A stretch of DNA of 64,000 bases from Tuctoria greenei. Its lineage: Eukaryota > Streptophyta > Magnoliopsida > Poales > Poaceae. Below are positions 42,257 through 53,093 of the stretch, in pieces. The stretch is from positions 23,651,601 to 23,715,600 of the forward strand of contig JAYESD010000009.1 in assembly GCA_036927565.1 (NCBI GenBank). The letters are read 5' to 3'. Within the stretch, counting starts at the first letter, position 1. Each line of letters opens with the position of its first letter. Under the pieces are notes generated by a model, which had not been told where the DNA came from, made no database searches, and saw only the letters and a program-made list of their open reading frames with translations. A program made the position numbers and the translations under genes.

Positions 42257-44580
42257 ATGGAGTTGGGTCTTCCCAAGAGCTGCCTCAAGAGCAAGAACGA
42301 TTTGATGAAGGTCCGGACCTACTTGGGGTGGTCCAGTGACTCCTTCAGCCACCTGATCCACGCCGGCGAGCTCCCATTCCAGAAGAAGCGTAATGGCGAC
42401 ATGGTGTACTTCTCTGCGTACGCCATGGTGGGATTGATCCCACCTTTTTCAGCCTTTCTTTTGATGCTGTTAGACTTTTATGTTCTCTAGCTATCACCTT
42501 TTCCCCCATTCTCTTCTTCTAGTGGCGAATTTCGTCCACTTTTGCGAGATGTGGGTGGGTGTTCCCCCCAGCGTCGAGCTGTTTTGCAACTTCTTCACCA
42601 TCCACACCACCGGCAAGGGGACTGAGCTTCTTGGCTTCTACTATTTCGTGAAGCGCAAAAACTGCCCCTTCAAATACTTGAAGTTATTTCCTTCCGACAA
42701 ATGGGATGACTGGAAGAAGGACTTGGTCATCAGTGTAGTGGAGGAGCATGAGAGGTTAGAGCTGCCCGAAGGACTCCCCAACATTTACACCGACGCTTGG
42801 AGTGTAGTTCTGGTGTTGTCAGATGCCTTCAACTCCGTCCTGACCAGGATCCGCTAATGCGTGGAGGGTGGAGTGACCCTTCAGATGGTCTTCTGCAACT
42901 TCCTGGTCAACAGATGGGCCCCACTGAGGAAGAGGGAGAAGCTTGCGTGGGCCCTCAACATTGTGATGGATGACGACTGGATTTAAACTGGTCTAAAATC
43001 CAACATGGATGATGAAGCTTTGAAGCTTCATCTCAAGAAATTCCATCATGGGATAAACGTCGACGGTGATGACTTGGTTCCACCGGCTGCTTTCCTTCCT
43101 CTGAACATGGAGGCGCAGTTCAGCAAAGAGCTCCAGAGGAAGATGCGGTGCTTGACGACCTTAGTGAGGTGGAAAGCCGTCCGACCTCCAGGGTGGTGAT
43201 CCCCAGAGCTTCCAAAGGAGGGCCTGACTCCGCCCCCAGCCAGAGGGTTGAAGACACAGGCAAGGGCAAGGGCAAGGATCCAGTCGAACCCTCCAGCCGG
43301 AAGAGGAAGTTGAAGCATGCTGATGGGAGGTCCGTCAGGGCTGCTCCCTCTATGATGGCTCCTTCTCCCGGCGGGGTTGATCCTCTGTGGCTGCACCTTC
43401 TCCGACCCAGGCGTCTTAAGGAGGAACCAGCTCTGTGCAGTCAACCCTAGCCTCAGTGCCGAATAAAAGCTCCAGGTCCGGGAGTTCTTCCCAGCCAAGA
43501 GAAGATCCGACCGAGAAGACTCCAGCTGCTGCAAGCGGCCCTCAACTGAGGTCCGAAGCTGTTGTCTCACCAGACATGATGGGCTCTGGCTCCGAGCCTC
43601 AGAAGAAGAGGTTCCGAGGCGACTGGGGTGGTAGCATCCCTAGGCAAGCATTGACTGCTCACCTTAAAATGCTAGTCTTATTTTTGATGTGTCTTTAATC
43701 TTCTCTTCCCTTTATTTCTAGGGTGTCGAAGAAGGGGTCAGGAACTTCGGTGCCTGTTGCAGTGACAGGGGCCGCGCATGCCGAAGCTCCGGCTTCAAGC
43801 ACCAAGCCTCCTCCTCAAGTGGTGGCAGAAGTTGCGACAGCTTCGGTGCCAGCTGTCGTAAACTTGGATTCAGAGTCCTCGCTCGAAGCTCCGGTGGTAG
43901 TGCCGGACCACTGGGAAGAAATTGAAGATGTACCTCTGGCATCGGTGCTGGAGGATGATGCTTCAATACCAGAGCCAGAAGCTCCAGCCTTTGAGCCAGA
44001 GGTCGTGGAAGCGCTGCTCGCTGAGCCAGAGGCAATCGAAGTCCTGGCCATTGAGCCAAAAATCATAGAATCTCCGGCCCTTGTGCGAGAAGTAATTGAA
44101 GGTCTGGCAGCTGAGCCGGAGATGCCTGAAGTTCCGGTCGCTGAACCGGAAGAAGCTGACGTGCCGGCGTCTGAGCCAGCGGCGGTAGAGGCCGCGGATG
44201 AAGCCCCTTCCATTGCCCCGAAGGTAGCTGAACCAGAGCTGGAGCTGCCTGAAGAGGTGGCGACAGGTCCCCCGCCCTTGGAGCCGGCGGCCGAAGACCC
44301 AGAAGCAGCGCCTTCAACTTCTGCTCCATTGGTTGGAGTTCCCCCAATAGGTTCTTCCGCTCATGAGGGGCACCCGGAGAGCGGCCCTAGCGCCGAAAGA
44401 GCTCAGGGGACCACTCTTATAGAGTGGGACCCCATTTTTATGATGGAGAATCCTCTGGAGCATGCAGAGTTGGTCCCAGCAGGCCCGGAGCCTATCCCTC
44501 TGGCGTTGTCCATAGACAATGCTTGCTCCGGCATACGACAAGTCCAGCTCGCCTTCGATCACGAGAGCAAAGCCCTGGAG
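42257..44580 (+). pseudogene. antisense accessory ORF of Tat gypsy, N-terminal and middle part
   Basis: The frame at 42257 gives MELGLPKSCLKSKNDLMKVR and ends VGLIPPFSAFLLMLLDFYVL. A frameshift at about 42480 leads to SLLLVANFVHFCEMWVGVPP and VELFCNFF, the core of the putative gypsy-type transposon domain, then DKWDDWKKDLV; stops at 42855 and 42985. A basic Ser/Pro region follows in two frames. A likely intron ends at TTTATTTCTAG (about 43721) before SKKGSGTSVPV. The last part (43723-44580) has an ~11-residue repeat of the type AEPEVVEALLA (about 43990-44180). It is cut at 44581 by a solo LTR and resumes at 46427. Function unknown; broken here. Confidence 0.72.
43990..44185 (+). repeat. ~33-bp coding repeat (EPE-x-x-E-V-x-A) in accessory ORF
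   Basis: Units such as EPEVVEALLA, EPEAIEVLAI, EPKIIESPAL, EPEMPEVPVA and EPEEADVPAS follow at about 11-residue spacing; degenerate. Confidence 0.7.
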
Positions 44581-46426
44581 TGTAAGACCTATATGTGCTG
44601 AATACATTGGCTTGTAGATAATGCACTTGGCTTTGATGATAAAAGTTTTGAATATCACCAAAACACCTTTTCATCAAGGTCCGACTCTAGCTCCGATCTA
44701 CAGCAAGGTCTGACGGTAGGTCCGGCTTGTTTTGGGTAGCTCCGGCTATGTTCGAAGCTAGGTCCGACTTCTTGGTAAGGTCCGACTAGCTTTGGTTAGC
44801 TCCGGTGAGCTTTATCTTTAGCTCCAGCATGTCTTTATTAGCTCCGGCATGTATTTGATAGCTCCGACATGCTTTTGCTAAGATCCGACGTACTTTGTCT
44901 AGCTCCAGTTTTGGGTTGACTAGTTTTGACTAGTTTTTGGTAAGCTCCGGTGCTAGTATCTACTAGTTTTGGTAAGCGCCGGCAGGTGCTTCATTGTACT
45001 AGTTTTGGTAAGCTCCGGGTCAAGCTCCGGCTTGCTGTGGGATGGTCCGGAACTTGACCACAATACTTCTGCTTTTCATTTGCAATGTTTCGTACTTGCT
45101 TTACATTGTTGGAAAGATTGCTTAGTATTCATTTGCTAAGTTTTTGGTGCGTTTTGGTTGATATGGATGATATCGTGTTACTGTGGTCTTGCAACATGCT
45201 TATGTGAGGTTCTCACGTAGGGTGTTCGGAACTAACTTGAGTCAAGTCGAGGACTTGGGCTCGTATGGATTGGTTGTTTATTCATGTGCAGGTGTTGCTT
45301 GACTTCAAGACATGGCTGGTGACGGGATCCATTGGACTAGTCTCAGGGAGGAGATGAGGTTCCAACAACCAAATTCACGAGGAATTGTGGTTGAGCTGAT
45401 CAGGAGGTTGCGCAGCATGATTGAATCAAGAACAATGCATATGAAGGTATTGTGGACTTCATTGGAAGATGTTTGCATGTGTGCAAGGAGTGCATGGACG
45501 TGGCTACATGGTTCCGAGACGTGATGAAGAGATGTGGACGTAAAGAATTGGTCGGAAAGGTCCAACCGACTAGGTTATGGACTCAGGCTGCGGCTGAGTC
45601 GGGTTTGACTCAAATATGGAAAGATTTGAGTTGGTTATGATAGGATTTTGTGTGTTTCACGAATTTGAGTTGTTTATGAATGTGGGATATGTTCCTAAGG
45701 TGTTTGGAAGTCTTAAGATTGCTTCTATCTGCGTATAGAAGAATCTTGAGCAGTTATGGAAAGTTACGATTCGTGATCTGAGTAGGATTGGAGTCCTAGT
45801 TGATATTGGGTTGGCCTAAGGGCTGGTTATATAAGCAAGGGAGCCTAGAGCTTGTGGAGTACGACTTTGGGGGCTGTTCCTCTTGTGTTCTATTAAAAAA
45901 AATTCGTAGTTTGAAGGAACTTTTGTGCCTTGTTCGTCCGACTTGTTTCAGACAAGTTTTACTCGTCGAGTTTCTGGACAGCACTACCTTTCGTCGGTGG
46001 TTTTATTATAACTCGAGTTTTACTGATCCAATTGATGTGATTGTTTTTGGGTTGTCTTCACAACTTGATTTTCTATCATCTGTCAAAATTTCACGGTCAT
46101 TGGATTTGTGGTCTATGATCTACACGAGTTTCTTTGCAGCGTTCCACAACTGTTTTTTCTCGGGTAGGGCAGATTGACCATTGTTTGATTATTCAATCAT
46201 AACTTGAGTTTTTCTCAAAGGATTGGAGTGATTCTTTTTGTGTTGTTTTCGTGACTTGATTCTCTCTGATATCTATCACTTTTGTCACGGTGAAACACGT
46301 TTAGATTAGTTTCACACACGATTTCTTTAACAGATCGTTTTTCTGCCGAGAGGGTTTGGGGTTTAATTGTTTCCGCTGCGTAAGATTTTTAAATCTACCA
46401 TTCACCCCCCCTCTGGTAGCTTTTCA
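44581..46426 (+). mobile_element. solo LTR of copia family 3
   Basis: TGTAAGACCTATATGTGCTG to CTCTGGTAGCTTTTCA; a second, longer copy with internal sequence is at 59475-61219. TATA box TATATAAG at 45828-45835. The first 500 bp hold an array of GGTCCGACT/TAGCTCCGG-type short repeats. The insertion splits the accessory ORF, but flanking 5-mers (TGGAG, CGTGC) do not match, so no target duplication is visible. Confidence 0.82.
44680..45060. repeat. short-motif array (AGCTCCGG/GGTCCGAC) in family 3 LTR
   Basis: About 20 diverged units of ~20-25 bp, each with TAGCTCCGGC, AAGGTCCGACT or variants. Same kind of array at 59575-59875 in the second LTR. Confidence 0.75.
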
Positions 46427-47548
46427 CGTGCTCTTCGATCGTACATGGAGGAGGAGCACAACACCTTGAGGCGTTGGCGCAATAGACTCCACTTCGAGAC
46501 CAGGCTTGCGCAAACGAGGCTGACTGACCTGAAGGAGTGGATTAAGAGGGAGAAGGCACGGTTAGAATAGTGCGACAAGATGCTTGAGGAGAAGGAAGCT
46601 TCCATCCGGGCGCTCGATGCTAACTCCAGGGAAATCCTTGAGCAAGCCAAGGAGAGGCATGATGCTGCTGATGAGCATCACGAAAACCTCAATGAATTGA
46701 ACAAGGTTCTCCTAAAGCGTCGGGCGGACCTGGAGGCGAGGGAAGAGAAGCTCCTTGAGCAGCAGGAGGATGTTGTAAAAAGGGAGGCGAAGGTCACCCA
46801 AAAATTGACTCTGGGTGAACAGAATTTGGCAGATCGCAGCAAGAAGCTGGATCTATGGAGCAAAGAAGAAAAGGAGAAACTACGGCAGGAGCTCTCAAAA
46901 AGAGAAGCTGACGTTGCCACTAGGGAAGGGAAGGTGAATGGAAGGGAGAAGGAATTCGCGGAAAGGCGGAACCGCATCCACCTCCAGGAGTCGGAACTGA
47001 TCGACCGTGAGAAGCAAGTTGCTAAGAGTATGCAGCAGCATGCTAAATTGTTTAGGCGCCTCGCTCGGGAAGGATCAGAGCTAGCGGTCTCCCGGAAGTC
47101 ATTGGAGGAGCTGCAGAGCTTGAAGGAGACGAAGTCCATTCAAGTGTGGGACTTCTTGGGGCGGGCCAACGACTCGCTGACACCACTAGGCTTCAGTCCC
47201 GTATGTCCGGACAACCCAGAGCTGGACTTGGACCGAGCGCTGGTGACCCTCAATGGTGCTGGCAGCAAACTTGATGCAATGGGCGACGTTATTGCAGACC
47301 AGCTCAAGACAGAGGGGAAGTCTTTGGCTACGAACGTCGTAGAGTATGTGTTGACGTGCTATGTAAGCCAAGACCCCCAATTCTCCCTGGACCGGTGCTT
47401 GATGGTCCCATTACTGAAGAGGAAGACGCCGCCAAAGCCAGCGTCCAAGAGGTTGCTAAGAAAGTCGCCACATTCTTCCGCGGGACTTAGATCCTCCAAT
47501 AGTAAGGACTTCTTCCTTTTGCCTTCTACTGTAATCTCAATTTTGTAA
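46427..47548 (+). pseudogene. antisense accessory ORF of Tat gypsy, C-terminal coiled-coil part
   Basis: Resumes after the solo LTR with RALRSYMEEEHNTLRRW. One TAG at 46568-46570, then about 270 codons of Glu/Lys-rich heptad sequence (ADLEAREEKLLEQQEDVV and similar), predicted to be a long coiled coil. Conserved tail motif EYVLTCYVSQDPQFSLD. Near 47405 a frameshift moves the end out of frame; another frame still reads ITEEEDAAKASVQEVAKK, matching the tail of the copy at 8946 (AAAAEVKNIVKHVVAQF). Both copies thus had the same C-terminus. Confidence 0.72.
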
Positions 47549-48674
47549 TCCAGTGCTTCAAATTAATGAAATCCATTTTGCCATGAACTCCATTTTATTT
47601 TTGTCTTCAATATAATGTGCTCTGTCTTGTTGGCCCCTTGGTGTATGTGTACAATTGAATTGTGTACATGTACCAAAGGATTTGACACTATCATTATGAC
47701 TTGAACGCTATTCACTTTCAGATTTTAGGTCCGAAGTCTACATTTCTGATGCGTCGACGGCAGGCGCCCTGGGGTTGGCGAAGCTTGGTAGCTCCGACGG
47801 TACCCAGTATCAACATATAAAACATTGATGATAGGTCCCGTAGGATTTATCGGAGCTTGGTATCTCCTGATGTCGCCGCACGAATAGTTGAAGTTAGGCC
47901 CCCAGGGATTGTCGGAGCTTAGTAGATCCGACGTCAACCACCATCGCTTTGAATTTCTATTTTTCCTGCACATTAAATACAAGAAAACAGTAAAATTCGT
48001 CCTCTTGTCTATACATCATGTGTCTTATTGTTCTTTCTTGAGTTTTTATTCCAAAGTAACTCGATATGGTAACAAGTATATTGATGTAACTCTTTTGGAC
48101 CCATATGCTTTTTTAGTACTCACCCTACTGAGGCCTGCCGGAGTGTAGGTAGAGTGGCGTACTTAGGGTGCAGGACCAGGCTAAGTCGATAGCACACTCC
48201 AGACCTATGTTGGCTTGGCGTTCAGGCAAGTAGACTATACATCATGTTTAGACCCACAGAGATCAACAATATAACTTGCAACGCATATGAATAATTTGGG
48301 TGAAAACTAAGAAAGAATTGCACTACTTCATTATAGACAAGAAGGTTAAAAACAATAATATGATAAGTCGAGCCTTGTACAAAAATAAATGCAAGTGGAT
48401 TCTGTTTTCACACAACAATGTCTTTCATTATAGGTCTGGATTATAGGGAAGACAAGTACACACTTAGGGTGCAGGACCAAGCTAAGTGTGTTGTACATCT
48501 TGTACTAACCCAGGGTAGGTAATTACACTTTTAGTGCTGTGACTGTATTAAGTGTACTTGAACTTCCCGGACCTTCTCGGAGGGGCCCTGACGTTCTCCC
48601 GGAGGACCTACCCATGTCTGTTTAGTGACTCTATAACATACATCATATGTAATTACAGACTCACCTCCATGATT
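47549..48674. other. spacer between accessory ORF and integrase with short palindromic repeats
   Basis: Three copies of a ~58-bp unit centred on CGGAGCTTGGTAGCTCCGAC-like palindromes (near 47793, 47850 and 47908). The phrase ACTTAGGGTGCAGGACCARGC with CTAAGT occurs twice (48162 and 48460). No gene. Confidence 0.55.
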
Positions 48675-49950
48675 CTAAGAATAAAACTTACAGAGGTGCT
48701 CGATGTTCCAAGGATTGGGAAGCGGAATCCCATCCTCAGTTACCAAGCGAACACATCCGGGATGGGATACTTTGATCACTCGGAATGCACCTTTCCAGCT
48801 AGGGGAAAGTTTATCCATTCCTTCCATAGTTAGTATCTTCCGAAGCACCAGATCGCCTTCTTCGAGTTGTCGGTTGTGCACATGCCTTTGATGATAATGC
48901 CGGAGCGCTTGGCGATAACATGCATTCCGAACAGCTGCTTAGCACCTTCCCTCGTCGACGAGGTCAAGATCTTCACGCTGGAGCTGTCCTGCGTGGCTTC
49001 GTCGAAGGTCCAAACCCGGAGGGACCCCAAGGTGATCTCTGGAGGAAGGACTGCTTCAGCTCTGTACACCAGGAAGAATGGAGTTTCCCCGGTTGACCGG
49101 TTTGAAGTTGTTCAGTTCGCCCACAATGTAGGTGGAAGCTCCCCAATCCAGTTAGCTCTCTGCTTTTTCAGGTGCCCATATGTGCGCATCTTAATTCCTT
49201 TTAAGATTTCTACATTTGCTCTCTCGACTTGACCATTGCTTGCTGGATGAGCTACTGAGGCGTAGCTGAGTTGAATGTCGAGGTCTTCGCAATATTCTTG
49301 AAATGCAACACTTGTGAATTGAGTTTTGTTGTCAGTTATGACTTTGTTTGGAACTCCAAATCAGCATATAAAGGACTTCAAGAACTTGATTGTTGATTGC
49401 TTGTTGATTGTTACAACTGGAGTTGCTTTCGGCCACTTGGTGAACTTGTCAATGGCGACATACAAGAATTTGTAACCTTCGACGGCTTTTGGGAAAGGTA
49501 CCAAGATGTCCATCCCCCACACACCGAATGGCCATGTAGGAGGTATCATTTGTAGTGACTGAGCTGGTGTGTGAATCTTTTTTGCATGGAACTGGCACGC
49601 TTCACATTTTTTCACTAGCTCAACTGCATCCTGGAGTGCTGTAGGCCAGTAAAAGCCATGTCGGAAGGCTTTACCGACCAGCGTGCAAGAAGAAGCATGG
49701 TTCCAAAACTTGCCTCAATGGATTTCCGCAAGGAGCTCGAGGCCTTCTTCCCTTGTAATGCACCGCATTAGGATGTCATTGGCACCGCGTCGGTAGAGAT
49801 CCCCTTCTACCAATGTGTATCTTTTAGCCAATATGACACCGGTCAACAGATAATCTGTCTTTAGGAAGGATATTGTCTTTAAAGTAGCTCCGGATCTCCG
49901 ATATCCATGCATTGGAGTTTAATTGAGCTTCTGAGTCTTGCGTGCTGGGT
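48675..49950 (-). pseudogene. Tat gypsy integrase
   Basis: From high to low: HHCC zinc-binding region (AFRHGFYWPT, CEACQFHAK), then the core with WGMDILVPFPKA, KVITDNKTQF and NGQVERANVE, so the D,D,E triad is intact. C-terminal part: PFFLVYRAEAVLPPEI, then LEEGDLVLRK, SPSWKGAFRVIKV and WNIEHLCKFYS to the stop at 48675. Stops at about 49715 and 49361 and a frame change near 48870 break it. Confidence 0.87.
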
Positions 49951-50159
49951 TGCTCGGAGCTTCCGGCAGCACCTACGACCCTTGGTGGACGCCATGGTAG
50001 CAGGGCCACCGGGACTGCAACCTTCGTGGTGCTGGTCTCGCCCCCTTTGCTCTGTTCGGTAGGTAGGGTTGTTGGTTTTGACAACCTCCGGACGAAGATT
50101 CAGTTAGGAGCCGGAGCTCCAGTTAAGGCTTTCATAGAGAGTTTGTCGGCTTCAGTGTT

Positions 50160-50684
50160 GTGAAGACGCTATACATTGGTGGAGATCCAGGACTTCGAAG
50201 TCCTTTTGAAGCCTTTGTACCTCAAGGAGGTAAGCAGCTAGTTGAGGATTGTTGCAGGAGCATTCACCTTTCACTTATTTGATAGTGCCACCTTGAGTCC
50301 GTAGATGAGAGCTTCATACTCTGCTATGTTATTGGTTTCATTGAAATCAAGGTGGACCATATACTTGACCTTCTCCCCAGTCAGAGCCAGGAAAAGTATT
50401 CCAGCTCCGGCCCCCTACTTCTGCATGGAGCCATCGAAGTAAAGAGTCCAGTGATGCTCGATGAAGACCGGAACCTTGGGTTCTTGTTTCTGCTCACTAT
50501 GGCCCCAAGGGTTTGATGGAGAGGGAGTCCATTCCGCCACGAAGTCAGCCAAGGCTTGACTTTTGATTGCTTGTCGTGACACAAATTCTAAATTGAAATT
50601 GGCCAGTTCCGCTGCCCACTTTGCAATGTTCCCAGTAGAGTTATGGTTATGCAGAATAATGCGCAGTGGAAAAGAATTTACCAC
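50160..50684 (-). pseudogene. second, archaeal-type RNase H domain of Tat gypsy
   Basis: WTLYFDGSMQK, a stop at about 50412, then GAGAGILFLALTGEK, NIAEYEALIYGLKVAL and DADKLS-like EADKLS. The FDGS and AEYEAL motifs are RNase H active-site blocks. A second RNase H after the first is a known mark of the Tat lineage. Linked by a tether (FVAEWTPSP) to the first RNase H upstream. Confidence 0.8.
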
Positions 50685-51256
50685 TGAAATTTTGTGGGCT
50701 AGGAATTAGTGATGAAGCTTCCTTGAGGCAATAAGAACCGCGTAAAGTAGCTTATGCACCTCAATGTATCTTGTCTGGGTGTCGTGGAGTACTTCGCTGA
50801 TGAAGTACACGGGGCGTTGGATGGTCTGGACCCTTTAAGAAGGACCCATAGCTTCTTCTCCATCGATCCGGACCCTCCTGGAGGGTTCTGAACCTTCAGG
50901 TCGTGCTTCTCGGACCCTCCCGGAGGGGTCTAAAATTTCTTATTGTTCGACCTAGACCTTGGCTGAAAGATCCAGATAATCTTGGTCAGCCAGGTGAACC
51001 TCCTCAGACGAATGAGGTTGATCTCCTAGCATTTCGTTTTGAGGTTTTGTGTCTGGGAGCTGGGACACAGACACACCCTTATTTAACTCCAGAACTTCCC
51101 GAAGGGGTCTGGGTTCTTGGACTGGATGTGGTTCCAGTCTTTCCGCGACCAGGATCATACTGACAACTTTGGTGGTTGCCGAAATGTAAAGCAGTAAAGG
51201 CTCACCAAGATTCGGAGCTACCAATATAGTAGTGTGGTGAGGAGTTGTTTCAGCTC
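50685..51256 (-). pseudogene. first RNase H region of Tat gypsy with GC palindromes in the linker
   Basis: Blocks LGEPLLLYISATTKVVSMIL and QRPVYFISEVLHDTQTRY and KLLYAVLIASRKLHH identify the gypsy RNase H. Between them (about 50830-51130) is inserted-looking sequence with GGACCCTCCCGGAGGGGTC palindromes. Several stops. Confidence 0.75.
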
Positions 51257-52140
51257 CTAAAACGCCTTTTCTGCTTCTTCATACCAATGAAATCGTTCGC
51301 ACTTCCTCAGGAGTTTGAAGAAGGGTAGCGCCCATTCTGCCAGTCTTGAGATGAACAGGCTAAGCGCAGCTAGACATCTAGTTAACTTCTGGACATCATT
51401 AATGCAAGTTGGGGGCCGCATATCTTCTGTGGCGTTGATCTTCGCCGGATTTGCTTCAATTCCTCGGCGAGTAACCAAGAAACCCAGAAGCTTCCCAGAG
51501 CTAACCCCGAAGACACACTTGTCCGGGTTCAGCTTGGTGCGCGTGATGCGCGGGTTGTCGAAGATAGCTTGTAAATTGTCAAGGAGTGACTCCTTGTTTC
51601 TGATCTTCACAACAATGTCATCGACGTACACCTCCACCAAGTCTATAATTAGCTCTCCAAATGTTTTGTACATAGCTTGCACAAATGATGAAGCAACATT
51701 TTTAAGACCAAATGGCATGGCAGTATAGCAGTACAATCCATGTACTGTTATGAAGGCAGTATGCTCTTCATCTTCCTTAGACATTTGGATTTGATGATAT
51801 CCAGAATATGCATCTAAGAAATACAATAGCTCACACCCGGAGGTGGAGTCCAATATCTAATCTATTCTAGGTAGCAGAAATGGATCCTTTGGACATGGCT
51901 TATTTAAGGTGGTGTAGTCGATACACATTCGAAGCTTTCCGCTTGCCTTAGGTACAACAACTGGGTTTGCCAGCCATTTTGGATGGAAGATTTCCCGGAT
52001 GAATCTAGCTTCGAGCAACTTCTTGATTTCCTGTCGGATGAAGTTTTGTCAATCGATTGATTGCTTCCGGGACTTCTGGTGTACAGGTCGTGCGTCAAGG
52101 TAAATCTTCAGATTGTGCTCAATCACCTCGCTAGGGATCC
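51257..52140 (-). pseudogene. Tat gypsy reverse transcriptase
   Basis: Blocks LLEARFIREIFHPKWLANPV, GKLRMCIDYTTLNKPCPKDP, a stop near 51855, then LYFLDAYSGYHQIQMSKEDE, AMPFGLKNVASSF and the catalytic YVDDIVVK. Thumb motif KLLGFLVTRRGIEANP. In-frame stops at about 52068 and 51855. Confidence 0.9.
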
Positions 52141-52209
52141 CAAGCATTTGTGACGGTTGCCAGCAAACATGTCAACATTAGCCTGGAGGATAGTGATGAG
52201 CGCGAGTTC

Positions 52210-52947
52210 CTATTTGTTGTTCAGTCCTCTCGATATACGAGTGGTCAGAGCAGCATCGAAACCAATTTGGATGACTTCGATGGGAACGTTGGAGTCGCCG
52301 CTTGGTTGCACACGGGGTGCAGAGGTAGAGCCTTTATGGCGAATGCTCGGAGGGTTCGGAGCTGGCTCCTTACCGGATGCTTCCTCTTGCGCTGTAGTAA
52401 GCGCATAGAGTTCTTCTAAAGCAGTAACTCCTGCGGTGCGATCTCCACGGATCCGGAGAACGCCCATGGGTGTCGGCATCTTCAACACTAAGTAACTATA
52501 ATGAGTGGCAACCATGAACTTGTACAAGACTGGCCTGCCCAGAATAGCATTGAACGGCAGACTGATCTGCGCGACGTCGAAGACCAATTTCTCAATTCTG
52601 TAGTTCTCCCGAGTCTCGAAGGTCACTGGGAGTGTGATAGAACCGAGAGGAGTAATGGTTCCCGGACCTACCCCAGAGAAAGGTCGGGATGGGCGAAGGT
52701 TCGAAGGCCAGAGTTGAAGCTTAACGAAAGCTTCGAAGCTTATGAGGTTCAGCCCTGAACCTCCGTCCACCATTACATGGTGGAGTTGAATATTGGTAAT
52801 GGTGGGTGACACCATCAACGGAAGATGGCCAGCCCCGATCATGTTTCGGGGACAATCCGAAGCATCAAAAATGATGGGAGTATCCATCCACTTCCGATCA
52901 GGCTCCGCCTTAGCAGTGGGAGCTGCCGCGGCCATGTCTCGCCGCAT
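52210..52947 (-). CDS. Tat gypsy aspartic protease domain
   Basis: An open stretch of 245 codons, with KWMDTPIIFDASDCPRNM, the active-site block VMVDGGSGLNLI, and LPFNAILGRPVLYKFM. Matches the remnant at 13800-14241. DGG in place of DSG/DTG is common in this lineage. It is part of a polyprotein whose neighbours are broken, so it is not likely to work alone. Confidence 0.85.
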   Translation of the reverse strand: MRRDMAAAAPTAKAEPDRKWMDTPIIFDASDCPRNMIGAGHLPLMVSPTITNIQLHHVMVDGGSGLNLISFEAFVKLQLWPSNLRPSRPFSGVGPGTITPLGSITLPVTFETRENYRIEKLVFDVAQISLPFNAILGRPVLYKFMVATHYSYLVLKMPTPMGVLRIRGDRTAGVTALEELYALTTAQEEASGKEPAPNPPSIRHKGSTSAPRVQPSGDSNVPIEVIQIGFDAALTTRISRGLNNK

Positions 52948-53093
52948 TGTCTTGAGGATGCGGTGAGAGGTGATGTCCCAAGAACCACCATAGATGGTGT
53001 TTAGGGTTTTCTGACGCTCGTTGTCAGAGACGTCGGAATTGTTGTCAACAGTGTTGTAGACGGCTTTCAGGACCTTTTTGGGGTCCTTGAAAC

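Noticed and set aside
43723..44601. 292-codon frame that looks like a stand-alone acidic host protein
   Set aside because: Continuous with the Tat accessory ORF on both sides of the solo LTR; it is the repeat-rich middle of that ORF.
46678..47139. 153-codon minus-strand Ser/Arg/Phe-rich frame
   Set aside because: Shadow of the coiled-coil coding sequence on the plus strand.
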